The notes: generated by a model from the sequence alone, not told the origin. A stretch of DNA of 48,482 nucleotides from Seribacter sulfatis (GCF_964187635.1 NZ_CAXLMO010000081.1:1-48482); one strand, 5' to 3'; counted from the stretch's first letter, positions 1 through 9,151 are shown. A program made the numbers and translations.

Positions 1-2
1 CG

Positions 3-725
3 CTACCTGGTCCGATAGTAGAACCTGCATCAAGTCCTGCCCCAAAAAGTGAAACTCTTTACCGGGCAGACGGAACTCCTGTCATTTTACAGGCGGCGCC
101 CACTACGTCTGCTGCTATTGCTTCATCCCCTAGCTCAGTTCCTAAGAAAAGATCGATTCGTAGAAATATGGAAAAAGAAAGGGGGGCGTATTTCATTCAA
201 CCTTTTTTGGGTGTTTTATTACCTTCTTCTGATATTAGTTTTTCTGGTTTACCAGACCCCGCAGAAATTGAAATAAGCGTGGGACATTCAATTGGATTAA
301 GTTTTGGTCGAAGATGGGATAATTTAGAAGGAGAGTTACATTTTGGTTATGCAAATTGTAGATTTTCAAATCTAGTTTCTTCAAGGGGACCGACTACATT
401 TAAAAGTGATGGGCAACTTGATTTTTTTCAAATAGGTACTCGTATCGGATACGCTATTCCTTTCGGGGATAAAGGCTGGTTTCGAACTGCTGGTGGCTTT
501 GGGTTAGCAAACCGTAGGGATGCCATTAACATAGATGCAACGAATCAATCTTATATTAATTCCGAAACTGCATTCACTTACGACCTTCTTCTTAGCCTTG
601 GTTATGAAGTAGGTATGGGGCTTGATGCATTTCTTGCTTATCGATTGCTCGGAGTTTCAGAAAACGGTAATTTTGATAGTGTGGCAATGCACCTTTTTCA
701 GGTGGGTTTGGGCGCAAATTTCTAG
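3..725 (+). CDS. Outer-membrane beta-barrel protein, 3' part only
   Basis: The frame is open from the left edge with no stop, so the true start lies upstream; the in-frame ATG at 168 is probably internal. The visible protein begins with a Pro/Ala/Ser-rich stretch of about 55 residues with several basic residues near its end. About 180 residues of alternating polar and aromatic/hydrophobic positions follow, typical of amphipathic beta strands (for example GRRWDNLEGELHFGY and FQIGTRIGYAIPF). The chain ends in Phe (GLGANF), the usual last residue of an outer-membrane barrel recognised by BamA. The likely location is the outer membrane, with the Pro/Ala-rich part as a periplasmic linker. Function is not recognisable. 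Confidence 0.7.
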   Translation, partial: LPGPIVEPASSPAPKSETLYRADGTPVILQAAPTTSAAIASSPSSVPKKRSIRRNMEKERGAYFIQPFLGVLLPSSDISFSGLPDPAEIEISVGHSIGLSFGRRWDNLEGELHFGYANCRFSNLVSSRGPTTFKSDGQLDFFQIGTRIGYAIPFGDKGWFRTAGGFGLANRRDAINIDATNQSYINSETAFTYDLLLSLGYEVGMGLDAFLAYRLLGVSENGNFDSVAMHLFQVGLGANF

Positions 726-793
726 GCTTTTTCACTTTTCTGATTCATTGCCTTGACCATTGTCCAATCTAGGGGTTGCTTATCTCTTTTCAC

Positions 794-3436
794 ATGAGCA
801 AAAAAGCCGAAGATACCCCGATGATGAAGCAGTACCGCGAGGCCCGAGAGAGCCTGGAGGAGGATACTCTGCTATTTTTTCGCTTGGGTGACTTTTATGA
901 AATGTTTGAAAAAGACGCCGAGCGGGGCGCTGCCTTACTGGGGATTACCCTGACGAAGCGACATGATATGCCGATGGCTGGTTTTCCCTATCATTCGGCA
1001 GATGGCTATCTGACTAAGCTGCTGAAGGGAGGCCATAAGGTTGCCATTTGTGAGCAGTTGGAAACTCCTCAAACTGGTAAATTGGTCAAGCGGGGAATTA
1101 CCCGAATTCTCACCCCGGGAACAGTGCTGGAAGATCAGCAGTTGGATGCGGGACATAACCACTTTCTTCTTGCGGTTGATTTTGACAAGCAGGGTGCCCG
1201 TGCTTCCTGGCTTGATTTATCAACCGGGAAATTCGTTCTTGCTCAAAGCGATCGGCCACATGACTTCCTCTCCATTCTAAGTGCATTGGCACCGCGCGAG
1301 ATTTTGGTCCCGGAGGGAATGAAAAAAAGAGTACAGAACTTAGACGATGGTGGATTACTGGTGCAGGAACTAGATCGATTATTTACCGGTGTTACCCGAA
1401 CGGAAAGACCCGATTTTGATTTTGAACATCGTTCGGGTGCGAGAGAGGTAATGGAAAGCCTGGGGGTGATGAACTTGGAAGGATTTGGGATTGGATTAGA
1501 CCATTTGGCCCTAGGGGTGGCCGGCGCTCTTTTGATCTATGCCCAGGATGTATTGAAGGGGAAACCCGGTAATTTACGAAAAATTGAAGAATACCGGACT
1601 GGGGAGTCTCTCCTATTAGACCCTGCAACCCAAAGGAATTTAGAAGTTTTTAAAACAGCGGCACAAACCCGCAAGGGATCGCTCCTGGACGCAATGGATC
1701 AAACCGTTACCTCTGCCGGTTCGCGACTTTTGGAGAACTATCTTGCGAGTCCAGAGCGCGACTTGGTTGAGATTTATCGTCGTCAATCCTGCGTGGGAGA
1801 ATTTGCACAGGCTCCGTCAGCAGTGGAGGAGGTTTCTTCAATCCTCAAGTCGGGAAGTGATTTGGAGCGAATCCTAGGTCGTCTACGTAATCGATTGGTT
1901 CGGCCACGGGAACTCGGTGGATTACGCTCGACGATTCGGGGATTACCCGGAGTTTCCCGTTGTTTGCTTGCATTGGGGGAACGCTTTCCGGCCATTTTTG
2001 AAATCGCACAACGGGTTCAAACTTTTGAGGAATTATGCGCCGTGTTAGATCGTGCCTTGGAGGAGGAGCTGCCTGCGGATATTAAAGTGGATGTAAAAGG
2101 CGAGGGCGGTCGGGTCATTCGGGTTGGATATGACAGCGAGTTTGATCAATTACGAGAACTCGGCAGTGGGGGTAAGCGCTGGATTCTTGAACTGGAAGCT
2201 TCCGAGCGAGAGAAAACAGGAATTACTAATTTAAAGGTTAAGTATAACGGTGCATTTGGATATTTTATTGAGGTAACAAAGGCAAACCTTCATCTCGTCC
2301 CTGCGCATTATGTGCGTAAGCAAACCATGACCAATGCGGAACGCTACTACACGGAAGAATTGCGACAAAAGGAGAAGGAAATTGTCAATGCCGAGGAGCG
2401 GGCTGTGGCAAAGGAACAGGAACTTTTTCTAAGTGTGGTGGAACTGGCGTTACAACAGGCAGATGCACTTACCCAAACCGCTCATGTACTTGCCGAGATT
2501 GATTTGTTTTCCTCCTGGGGAGCAATCATGCGGGATCGGGATTATTGTATGCCTGAATTTGTGGAGTGTTCCCAGGAACTTGAAATCGTGCAGGGCAGAC
2601 ATCCAGTGGTAGAGTTGGTCCTTAAGCAGGAAAGCCTGGGATTGGCAGGAACCCATGCCTTTGTACCCAATGATTGTCTGCTCTCTTCCGGGCAGGAACA
2701 AATTGCTTTGATTACCGGTCCCAACATGGCGGGTAAATCAACTTATATTCGGCAGGTTGCATTAATTACTCTGATGGCACAAGTGGGCTGTTCAGTTCCT
2801 GCCACGAGTTGCCGTCTTGGTTTGGTGGATCGAATCTTTTCACGGGTGGGTGCTGGGGATGAACTTGCCCGAGGAAATTCCACATTTATGGTGGAGATGA
2901 ATGAGACTGCCAATATTCTTAATAACTGTACCTCTTCGAGTTTAATTATTTTGGATGAGATCGGCCGGGGTACCAGTACCTATGACGGACTGAGTATTGC
3001 CTGGGCAGTGGTGGAGCATCTTCACGGACAGGGCAGTGATGGGCCGAAGACACTTTTTGCCACTCACTACCATGAACTGACTCGTTTGGCTCATTCTCTC
3101 CCCCGCCTCCGGAATTTCTCAGTCGCGGTCAAGGAATGGAATGATGAAATTATATTTGTACGTCAGGTTACGCCGGGCGCATCGGGTCGATCATTTGGGA
3201 TTCAAGTTGCCCGGCTTGCCGGTTTACCGGACGGTGTGGTGAATCGGGCAAAACAAATTCTTTCCACTCTTGAACAAGGCGATTCTGCCCCGTTACCCAC
3301 CTCTGACTCTCCTCCAGCGGATATTCAACTAGTGGAAGATCCAAAGGAACCTCAGTCCCCTTCAGGTGAACCGCTTTCATCCAGTAAAAAAGAAAAAAAA
3401 GTAAAGTCCGAACCTTCCCAGTTGGAGTTATTTTAA
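794..3436 (+). CDS. mutS: DNA mismatch repair protein MutS
   Basis: MutS recognises mismatches and small loops and recruits the downstream repair proteins. Near the N-terminus the mismatch-contact motif is seen as GDFYEMFEKDA. The ATPase domain has Walker A GPNMAGKSTYIRQ (about residue 642), the Walker B/signature region DEIGRGTSTYDGLS and FATHYHEL. The length, about 881 residues, is normal. I place the start at the ATG at 794 (MSKKAEDTPMMKQYREA), where family homology begins; an in-frame TTG at 776 would add only six unlike residues. The protein ends in QLELF, which fits the beta-clamp-binding consensus QLxLF, after a Ser/Lys/Pro-rich tail. An alpha/beta hydrolase gene follows after 6 bases. 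Confidence 0.97.
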   Translation: MSKKAEDTPMMKQYREARESLEEDTLLFFRLGDFYEMFEKDAERGAALLGITLTKRHDMPMAGFPYHSADGYLTKLLKGGHKVAICEQLETPQTGKLVKRGITRILTPGTVLEDQQLDAGHNHFLLAVDFDKQGARASWLDLSTGKFVLAQSDRPHDFLSILSALAPREILVPEGMKKRVQNLDDGGLLVQELDRLFTGVTRTERPDFDFEHRSGAREVMESLGVMNLEGFGIGLDHLALGVAGALLIYAQDVLKGKPGNLRKIEEYRTGESLLLDPATQRNLEVFKTAAQTRKGSLLDAMDQTVTSAGSRLLENYLASPERDLVEIYRRQSCVGEFAQAPSAVEEVSSILKSGSDLERILGRLRNRLVRPRELGGLRSTIRGLPGVSRCLLALGERFPAIFEIAQRVQTFEELCAVLDRALEEELPADIKVDVKGEGGRVIRVGYDSEFDQLRELGSGGKRWILELEASEREKTGITNLKVKYNGAFGYFIEVTKANLHLVPAHYVRKQTMTNAERYYTEELRQKEKEIVNAEERAVAKEQELFLSVVELALQQADALTQTAHVLAEIDLFSSWGAIMRDRDYCMPEFVECSQELEIVQGRHPVVELVLKQESLGLAGTHAFVPNDCLLSSGQEQIALITGPNMAGKSTYIRQVALITLMAQVGCSVPATSCRLGLVDRIFSRVGAGDELARGNSTFMVEMNETANILNNCTSSSLIILDEIGRGTSTYDGLSIAWAVVEHLHGQGSDGPKTLFATHYHELTRLAHSLPRLRNFSVAVKEWNDEIIFVRQVTPGASGRSFGIQVARLAGLPDGVVNRAKQILSTLEQGDSAPLPTSDSPPADIQLVEDPKEPQSPSGEPLSSSKKEKKVKSEPSQLELF

Positions 3437-3442
3437 AAGTCG

Positions 3443-4219
3443 GTGAGATTACTGAACTCAGAAGTGTTGGGAGAAGGTGGCGTGCCCATAATTCTCATGC
3501 ATGGACTACTCGGATCATCTAGGAATTGGCGTTCTGTGGCAAAGGAACTTACCAATGGTTCCGCGTTGCATTGCTTAGATCTTAGAAATCATGGAAATTC
3601 CTTTCATGACGAGGATGCCTCTATTCGGGCGATGTCAGATGATTTGCTTCATTATATTAAACACCATCATTTTTCTGAAGTAATTCTTTGCGGACATAGC
3701 TTGGGAGGAAAGGTGGCCATGCATTTTGCATGTGGTCATTCCTCGCTTGTTACGAAATTAATCATCGCAGATATTGCCCCCCGATCTTACCCGCCCGAGC
3801 ACCATATTCCGACGCTCGATTCTTTACTTGGCCTTGATTTATCCTCTCTCTCTTCAAGAAAAGAAGCAGACGAGCTTTTATCTTCATCCATTTCGCATTG
3901 GGGTTTTCGTCAGTTCTTACTGACCAACCTTGTTCAGGAAGGGGAGGGGTTTCGATGGAAAGCAAATATTCAGGTATTACGAAACTCGATTACGGAACTC
4001 TCTTCAAATCCTCTCCTTGCACAGGATCGATATGATCGACCCACATTATTTATTCGCGGTGGGAAGTCTGGCTATTTACGCACCGAGCATATCCCCGAAG
4101 CCAAGCAGTATTTTCCCCATTCCCAGTTTGAAGTTCTTCCCCTTGCGGGGCATGATGTTCATGTGGAGGACAGACCGGGTTTTCTTGCCGCGTTTCAAAA
4201 TTTTTTGTTTAGCGCTTAA
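3443..4219 (+). CDS. Alpha/beta hydrolase (YbfF-like esterase)
   Basis: This is a 258-residue serine hydrolase of the alpha/beta fold. The oxyanion-hole HG motif is seen in LMHGLLGSSRNWR, the nucleophile elbow in CGHSLGGK, and the catalytic His probably in LPLAGHDVHVE near the C-terminus. An acidic residue sits after the strand TLFIRGGKSGYL. Length and motif spacing match small YbfF-type esterases. The start is GTG, 6 bases after the mutS stop, so the two are probably co-transcribed. The 3' end overlaps the convergent galK gene by 11 bases. The substrate cannot be told from sequence. Confidence 0.85.
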   Translation: MRLLNSEVLGEGGVPIILMHGLLGSSRNWRSVAKELTNGSALHCLDLRNHGNSFHDEDASIRAMSDDLLHYIKHHHFSEVILCGHSLGGKVAMHFACGHSSLVTKLIIADIAPRSYPPEHHIPTLDSLLGLDLSSLSSRKEADELLSSSISHWGFRQFLLTNLVQEGEGFRWKANIQVLRNSITELSSNPLLAQDRYDRPTLFIRGGKSGYLRTEHIPEAKQYFPHSQFEVLPLAGHDVHVEDRPGFLAAFQNFLFSA

Positions 4220-5396
4220 ATCGGATATCTAAGGGATCGAGGTGGGAGGCTCCATGGGAGGGTAGGAACGAATGAAAGTGCGGTTTTGTGTTCCATTCCT
4301 TTTCATATATTTGAGCGATTGAATCCGCCCGTTTTTGGGAAAAGCGAGTGGTCGTCCATGCTAATACTGCTCCCCCAAAACCACCACCCGTTAGCCTTGC
4401 ACCATGCACCTCTTCTTCCTTGTCCAGTAAATCGACGAGGAAATCAAGTTCGGGAAGGCTGTTTTCAAAAAGATTGGCTGAACTGTGGTGCGATGCAGTT
4501 AACAATTTTCCGAGTTGATCGATACTATTTCCATTTTGTAAACCCTGGGTAAATTGGTTCACTCGTTCCTGTTCGGCAACCACATGGCGGGCCCGCTTTT
4601 TTAAATTTTCGGCCATTTCAGTCTGTTCGAGCAATGTAGTGCTACAATGTGCCAAGCAACTCAGGCTCGAATCTTGTTTTTGAAGTATTGAAAGTGCATC
4701 CATACATTCCTGATTCCTCGTGCCATAAAGCGAATCAACCAAGTCATGTTTAATTCCGCTGTCAAAGATCCAAAAACTGGTATCCTTTGGAAGGGACAGG
4801 GTGGAGAAGTTTTCATTGGAACAATCAATTCGTACCAACTGATCTAACTCTCCGAATGCAGAGGTTCCCTGATCTAACATACCACAAGGTAATCCCACCC
4901 ATTCATTTTCTGCCCGCCTTCCAATTGTGACCAGTTCCTTTTTTGTGACCTGCTTACTGGCCAATTGAAGAAGGCACTGTGCGGTAGCGAGTTCCACTGC
5001 GGCACTTGAACTCAATCCTGCCGACATGGGCAGGTCAGTGCTAAGGATCAAAGAAAACCCATGCGTGGGTGCGAATTCCATATCCTGAAGAACCTGTACT
5101 ACACCGAGGCAATAATTCGCCCAACTTTGTTTCCCGGATTGTTTTTCAAGTTGATTGATCGAGCCGGATATTTGGCTTCCCTTAAAACTCTCGCTAAACA
5201 AATGAAAGGAGGAATCTTTTGTAGGTTGAGCAATTGCATAAATTCCTGCATTGATTGCCGTTCCTAAAACCAACCCACCGTTATAATCTAAATGATTTCC
5301 CAAAAATTCAATTCGGCCCGGTGCGAATGCTGCAACTGCGTCATTCATTGATTCCGTCATTAATCTTTTTGCTTCCTCGATTGTAAGGTTTTTCAT
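4209..5396 (-). CDS. galK: Galactokinase (GHMP kinase family)
   Basis: It is predicted to phosphorylate galactose at C1 using ATP (Leloir pathway, cytoplasm). The GalK signature region appears as GRIEFLGNHLDYNGG (residues 27-41), the GHMP ATP loop as LPMSAGLSSSAAVELA, and the catalytic-aspartate segment as CGMLDQGTSAFG. The C-terminal GHMP motif is ARLTGGGFGGAVLAW. At 395 residues the length is normal. The usual GEHTDYN is GNHLDYN here: the Glu that in human GALK1 contacts the sugar is Asn34, so substrate preference may differ. No galT or galE is nearby. The gene is convergent with the hydrolase and overlaps it by 11 bases. Confidence 0.85.
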   Translation of the reverse strand: MKNLTIEEAKRLMTESMNDAVAAFAPGRIEFLGNHLDYNGGLVLGTAINAGIYAIAQPTKDSSFHLFSESFKGSQISGSINQLEKQSGKQSWANYCLGVVQVLQDMEFAPTHGFSLILSTDLPMSAGLSSSAAVELATAQCLLQLASKQVTKKELVTIGRRAENEWVGLPCGMLDQGTSAFGELDQLVRIDCSNENFSTLSLPKDTSFWIFDSGIKHDLVDSLYGTRNQECMDALSILQKQDSSLSCLAHCSTTLLEQTEMAENLKKRARHVVAEQERVNQFTQGLQNGNSIDQLGKLLTASHHSSANLFENSLPELDFLVDLLDKEEEVHGARLTGGGFGGAVLAWTTTRFSQKRADSIAQIYEKEWNTKPHFHSFLPSHGASHLDPLDIRFKR

Positions 5397-5418
5397 TTTT
5401 TTGTTTAGCTAATTACCC

Positions 5419-5448
5419 AAAAAAAACTCACGGTTTCCCGTGAGTTTT
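5419..5448 (-). terminator. Rho-independent terminator of the HU gene
   Basis: On the plus strand CTCACGG (5427-5433) pairs perfectly with CCGTGAG (5438-5444) around a 4-base loop. The stem is extended by AAAA/TTTT. Read on the minus strand, the hairpin follows the HU stop by about 25 bases and runs straight into eight T residues. It also separates HU from galK, so galK needs its own promoter or read-through. Confidence 0.85.
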
Positions 5449-5472
5449 AAAAGGGGTATATTGGTAAAGCAA

Positions 5473-5754
5473 TTAGATAGCTGCTTTGAGCTTTGCGCCT
5501 GGCTTGAACTTAACAGACTTGGATGCCTTGATCTTGATCTTTTCACCAGTTTGTGGATTGATGCCTGCACGAGCAGCACGCTTCACAATTGAAAAAGTAC
5601 CAAAACCGATTATTTGAACACCTTTTTCTTTGTCTTTTTTCACACCAGCTGTGATGCAGTCAATCACTGTATTTAATGCAGTATCAGCAGCTGCTTTAGT
5701 TGTGTCCTTGCCTAACTTTTTTTGTATGGCTTCGATTAATTGTCCTTTATTCAT
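5473..5754 (-). CDS. HU-family histone-like DNA-binding protein
   Basis: At 93 residues this is the normal HU length. It opens with MNKGQLIEAIQKKLG and contains the HU signature region GFGTFSIVKRAARAGINPQTG, which forms the DNA-binding arm with its intercalating proline. It ends in SKSVKFKPGAKLKAAI. HU proteins bend and compact DNA as dimers. This gene has one of the few good Shine-Dalgarno sites in the window, AAAAGGA six bases before the ATG, and a strong terminator right behind it. It is therefore a monocistronic unit, probably highly expressed. HU and IHF subunits cannot be separated with certainty, but the length and lack of an extended tail favour HU. Confidence 0.95.
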   Translation of the reverse strand: MNKGQLIEAIQKKLGKDTTKAAADTALNTVIDCITAGVKKDKEKGVQIIGFGTFSIVKRAARAGINPQTGEKIKIKASKSVKFKPGAKLKAAI

Positions 5755-5866
5755 TTATTTTCCTTTTGTTGGAAGTATTGTTAGATGAGTTATACAACCT
5801 AATTGCTCTGTGTTTTCGAGCACGTGGTCAAACTTTTTTTACAAAAAACCTTACTTTTTCAACGAT

Positions 5867-6103
5867 TTAGCCTTTTTTTGTGTCAAAATTGGCTTCATCA
5901 CTCGGTTTTAGCATTCCTTGGGCACCATAAACTGCAACCTCCAGTAATTCTTTTAACGCCTCCGTTTTGGAAATATCCTCTTCGTGGGATCGTTGTTCAG
6001 CTCGCTTGATCAGTTGACGGGCCATTTGCCTGGCCATGGTTTGCTCCGCACCTAAATTCACAAATATTTGGGCGATCTGTTGGGTTTCGTCTTCTTGATT
6101 CAT
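5867..6103 (-). CDS. Unknown 78-residue protein coupled to YgfZ
   Basis: The product is not recognised. It is a small helical, charged protein (MNQEDETQQIAQIFVNLGAEQ...), rich in Ala, Gln and Glu, with no signal peptide, membrane segment or cysteine. Its ATG overlaps the ygfZ stop codon in an ATGA junction, so it is probably translated by coupling behind ygfZ. The repeated Met-Ala-Arg-Gln near residues 19-26 suggests an amphipathic helix. It ends about 110 bases upstream of the HU gene on the same strand. Calling it a real gene rests on the coupled start and the sensible amino acid composition. Confidence 0.65.
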   Translation of the reverse strand: MNQEDETQQIAQIFVNLGAEQTMARQMARQLIKRAEQRSHEEDISKTEALKELLEVAVYGAQGMLKPSDEANFDTKKG

Positions 6104-6999
6104 AGCGGTTGAATTCTTCCTTCGCTGATTCCCTCCAATGTTAAGCCTTCACCTTCCAATGAATCGATTCCATTCTCATGAATCAGTGCCATGCCGATGG
6201 GTTTTTCTCCGTCCTGTACAATGAGACTCTTTAAAATTCCACATTTTTTCCCATCGGCAAATAACGAGGTTGGAAGACTTGGTAATTTCTGACCATTCCA
6301 TAAAACGGGGACGGTCAATCTCCTTACCCTTCCCATTGCATGGATTCTCGCCATTACTTCCTGTCCCAGGTAGCAACCCTTATTAAAATCGATCGCATCC
6401 ACTTCTAATCTTCCTTCCTGGGGAAGTTCATCGGGACCGATTTCATTTGGAATCGAGGCTAGGCCAAAACGAATCCTTTGTTTTTCAAGACATTCCCATG
6501 TGGCTTCTCTCGGCATCCATCCATCGGGCATTGTATCTGAAATGGGTCGCAAAAGAGAGTATGCACACGGGCTAATCGCAAAATCTTCAAAAAGGTATCC
6601 GTTATCGAATTGTACAAAATTTCCTTTTTCCGGTCTGTTTACTTCTTTAAATAGCGCAGATAACTCTTCTTTACTACCCCAAACGGTAATGAGTTCCCAG
6701 TCATTAGACTCGTTCGAAAATTCAACTTCATCCGCCACGATATTTTCTTCAAGTAGAGAATTTATTTCTGTTCCCTCGCAGCCCCGACTAACAAGAAGAA
6801 ATTCTTCCTCTCCCAGCCGGAAGAAGAAAGAATCTGCCAGGACACGACCGCGGGTAGATAACCGTAAGCCGTATCGAATTTCACCCTTGGATAGCCTTTT
6901 GAAATTGATGGTCCATTGGCTTTGTAAATAGTCTTCCGCATCCTCTTCCCTTACCCGAATTACTCCTTTGGGGTATGTTTTGTAAAAAAAAGTGTTCAT
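6100..6999 (-). CDS. ygfZ: Folate-binding protein YgfZ
   Basis: YgfZ is a GcvT-like, tetrahydrofolate-binding protein that supports repair or maturation of certain iron-sulfur enzymes such as the radical-SAM MiaB. The diagnostic motif KGCYLGQE is present (near residue 208), followed by VMARIHAMGRVRR, including the redox-active Cys. The length of 299 residues is in range. The N-terminal half contains the GcvT-like fold segment TRGRVLADSFFFRL. The start at 6999 lies close to the divergent DAHP synthase gene. The stop overlaps the start of the 78-residue gene. Confidence 0.9.
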   Translation of the reverse strand: MNTFFYKTYPKGVIRVREEDAEDYLQSQWTINFKRLSKGEIRYGLRLSTRGRVLADSFFFRLGEEEFLLVSRGCEGTEINSLLEENIVADEVEFSNESNDWELITVWGSKEELSALFKEVNRPEKGNFVQFDNGYLFEDFAISPCAYSLLRPISDTMPDGWMPREATWECLEKQRIRFGLASIPNEIGPDELPQEGRLEVDAIDFNKGCYLGQEVMARIHAMGRVRRLTVPVLWNGQKLPSLPTSLFADGKKCGILKSLIVQDGEKPIGMALIHENGIDSLEGEGLTLEGISEGRIQPL

Positions 7000-7031
7000 A
7001 AAGTGGTTAATTCTAAAAGTTTAGCTTGTTC

Positions 7032-8120
7032 ATGCAAGCTCCTCATTTATGGTTCTTCTCTGTGGATAAAGTAACAAATCTAAGAATTACCAACTCTGAA
7101 GCTCTGCCAGCTCCGATTGAATTGTGCGAATCAATTCCTCGTACGCCCGAACAAAATTCATTTGTTCGCCAATCAAGGGAGGATCTTCATCGATTAATTA
7201 AAGGAGAGGATCGACGGTTACTCGCCGTGGTGGGTCCCTGCTCAATTCATGACCTCGCGTCCTGTCGAGAATATGCAGACCACTTTGCCAAGCTCGCAGG
7301 CGAACTGAAGGATCGCTTACTTTTAGTCATGAGGGTCTATTTCGAAAAACCCCGTACCACTGTGGGTTGGAAGGGGCTCATCATGGATCCGAAGTTAAAT
7401 GGGACTTGTGATATTCCGGAAGGACTGCGCATCGCCAGACAATTCCTGGGTGAAGTTTTAGATATGGGAATTCCCACTGCTACTGAGTTGCTCGATCCAA
7501 TCACTCCCCAATACATTGCAGACTCGCTTTGCTGGTCTGCGATTGGTGCCCGAACTTCTGAGTCTCAGACTCATCGTCAAATGGCATCCGGCTTATCAAT
7601 GCCGGTTGGCTTTAAGAATGCCACTGCTGGAGATCTGAAAGCGGCGGTGAATGGAATTATTGCGGCCACGAAGAGCCAGACCTTTTTGGGGATTACGGAA
7701 GATGGACGAGCCTCCGCGGTAACTACCGGGGGAAACCCGGACTGCCAACTCATCCTCCGTGGGGGAACGAATGGCCCCAATTACCAAGCCGAACATGTAC
7801 AGGCTGCAGAGGACGCTCTGCGTTCTGCAAATGCACCGGTTTCAATCATGGTGGACTGTAGTCATGCAAACAGTGAAAAAGATCCATCTCGACAACCCAT
7901 TGTACTTGATCATGTTCTTGCCCAGGTCAAAAACGGAGCAGACTCGATTCACGCGGTGATGATCGAAAGTCATCTCAATGGAGGTGCCCAGGCCTTTCCA
8001 CGCCCATTGGACGAACTTGAGTACGGAGTTTCCATTACCGACGGATGTATTGACTGGTCGAGTACTGAGGCTTGCCTTCGACGAGCTGCCGATGTAATTG
8101 ATAAGGCACGATTTTCGTAA
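7032..8120 (+). CDS. 3-deoxy-7-phosphoheptulonate (DAHP) synthase, AroFGH type
   Basis: This enzyme condenses phosphoenolpyruvate and erythrose 4-phosphate in the first step of the shikimate pathway. It is a type I (E. coli AroF/G/H-like) enzyme, shown by VVGPCSIHD, VMRVYFEKPRTTVGWKG, GARTSESQTHRQMASGLS, LRGGTNGPNY and VDCSHANSEKDP. Which feedback-inhibition class it belongs to cannot be told by eye. The start is uncertain: TTG 7026, ATG 7032 and GTG 7062 are in frame. GTG 7062 (VDKVTNLRI) matches where family homology begins and would leave about 60 bases for divergent promoters with ygfZ. I give the ATG as a compromise. malate dehydrogenase follows after 38 bases. Confidence 0.93.
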   Translation: MQAPHLWFFSVDKVTNLRITNSEALPAPIELCESIPRTPEQNSFVRQSREDLHRLIKGEDRRLLAVVGPCSIHDLASCREYADHFAKLAGELKDRLLLVMRVYFEKPRTTVGWKGLIMDPKLNGTCDIPEGLRIARQFLGEVLDMGIPTATELLDPITPQYIADSLCWSAIGARTSESQTHRQMASGLSMPVGFKNATAGDLKAAVNGIIAATKSQTFLGITEDGRASAVTTGGNPDCQLILRGGTNGPNYQAEHVQAAEDALRSANAPVSIMVDCSHANSEKDPSRQPIVLDHVLAQVKNGADSIHAVMIESHLNGGAQAFPRPLDELEYGVSITDGCIDWSSTEACLRRAADVIDKARFS

Positions 8121-8158
8121 AACCTTCTTTTTATCAATCCCCTCAATAATTTAAAATT

Positions 8159-9151
8159 ATGAATGACAAAGCACCTATCCGTGTCGCGGTAACCGGAGCT
8201 GCCGGTCAAATCGGTTACTCTCTTCTTTTTCGTATCGCCTCCGGAGCCGTTTTTGGTCCCGATCAACCAGTTGCACTCAACCTGATTGAGATTGAACCTG
8301 GAATGAAAGCCCTGGAAGGCGTGTGTATGGAATTGGATGACTGTGCCTTTCCATTACTTCAGGATATCCGTCCCACCTGTGACCTGAACGAAGGTTTTGG
8401 CGGTGCTAATTGGTCCCTTCTTGTGGGAAGTGTACCCCGTAAAGCGGGAATGGAACGCGGCGACCTCCTTGGCATTAATGGAAAGATTTTCACCGGACAG
8501 GGACAGGCGATCCAGGCCAATGCCGCATCTGATGCCCGTGTCTTAGTAGTAGGGAACCCATGCAACACCAATTGCCTGATTGCAATGAACAATGCACCAG
8601 ACGTGCCCAAGGACCGCTGGTTTGCAATGACCCGCCTAGACGAAAATCGTGCCGCTGCACAACTGGCGGCAAAAGCGGGCGTGCAAGTATCAGAAGTTTC
8701 CAATGTCACAATCTGGGGAAATCATTCGGCCACGCAGTATCCTGATTATTACAATGCTCAAATTAGTGGAAAATCGGCTCATGAAGTTATTGCAGATGAT
8801 ACCTGGGCCCATGTTGACTTTATTCCCACAGTACAACAGCGCGGTGCTGCGATCATCCAGGCCAGGGGTGCATCCTCAGCTGCTTCGGCCGCTAATGCAG
8901 CCATAGACACAGTTCGTTCACTCATCACACCTACACCAGAAGGGAATTGGAACAGTGTATGTGTGGCGTCCGATGGAAGTTACGACACTAAGGAAGGCTT
9001 GATTACTTCATTTCCGATTCGTTCCGACGGGGAGAAGTGGGAAATTGTTCAGGATTTACCGATCAATGAATTCGCCCGTGGCAAAATTGATGCCTCGGTG
9101 AATGAATTGGATGAAGAGCGTACCTTGGTCAGCGATTTGCTACCGGGCTAA
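8159..9151 (+). CDS. mdh: Malate dehydrogenase
   Basis: This 330-residue protein is an NAD-dependent malate dehydrogenase of the cytosolic/chloroplast-like class, interconverting malate and oxaloacetate in the TCA cycle. The dinucleotide-binding loop is VTGAAGQIGYSL, with LIEIEPGMKALEGVCMELDD around the cofactor-specificity acidic residue. The active-site segments are VVGNPCNTNCLIA, MTRLDENRAAAQLA and the catalytic histidine in IWGNHSATQYPD. The ATG is preceded by AATTTAAAATT with no Shine-Dalgarno site. It may share a transcript with the DAHP synthase gene. Confidence 0.95.
   Translation: MNDKAPIRVAVTGAAGQIGYSLLFRIASGAVFGPDQPVALNLIEIEPGMKALEGVCMELDDCAFPLLQDIRPTCDLNEGFGGANWSLLVGSVPRKAGMERGDLLGINGKIFTGQGQAIQANAASDARVLVVGNPCNTNCLIAMNNAPDVPKDRWFAMTRLDENRAAAQLAAKAGVQVSEVSNVTIWGNHSATQYPDYYNAQISGKSAHEVIADDTWAHVDFIPTVQQRGAAIIQARGASSAASAANAAIDTVRSLITPTPEGNWNSVCVASDGSYDTKEGLITSFPIRSDGEKWEIVQDLPINEFARGKIDASVNELDEERTLVSDLLPG

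Noticed and set aside
776..793. TTG start of mutS
   Set aside because: It adds six residues unlike MutS, and the ATG at 794 is where homology begins.
5789..5794. TATAAC on the minus strand as the HU promoter -10
   Set aside because: No -35 box at a standard distance; not strong enough to list.
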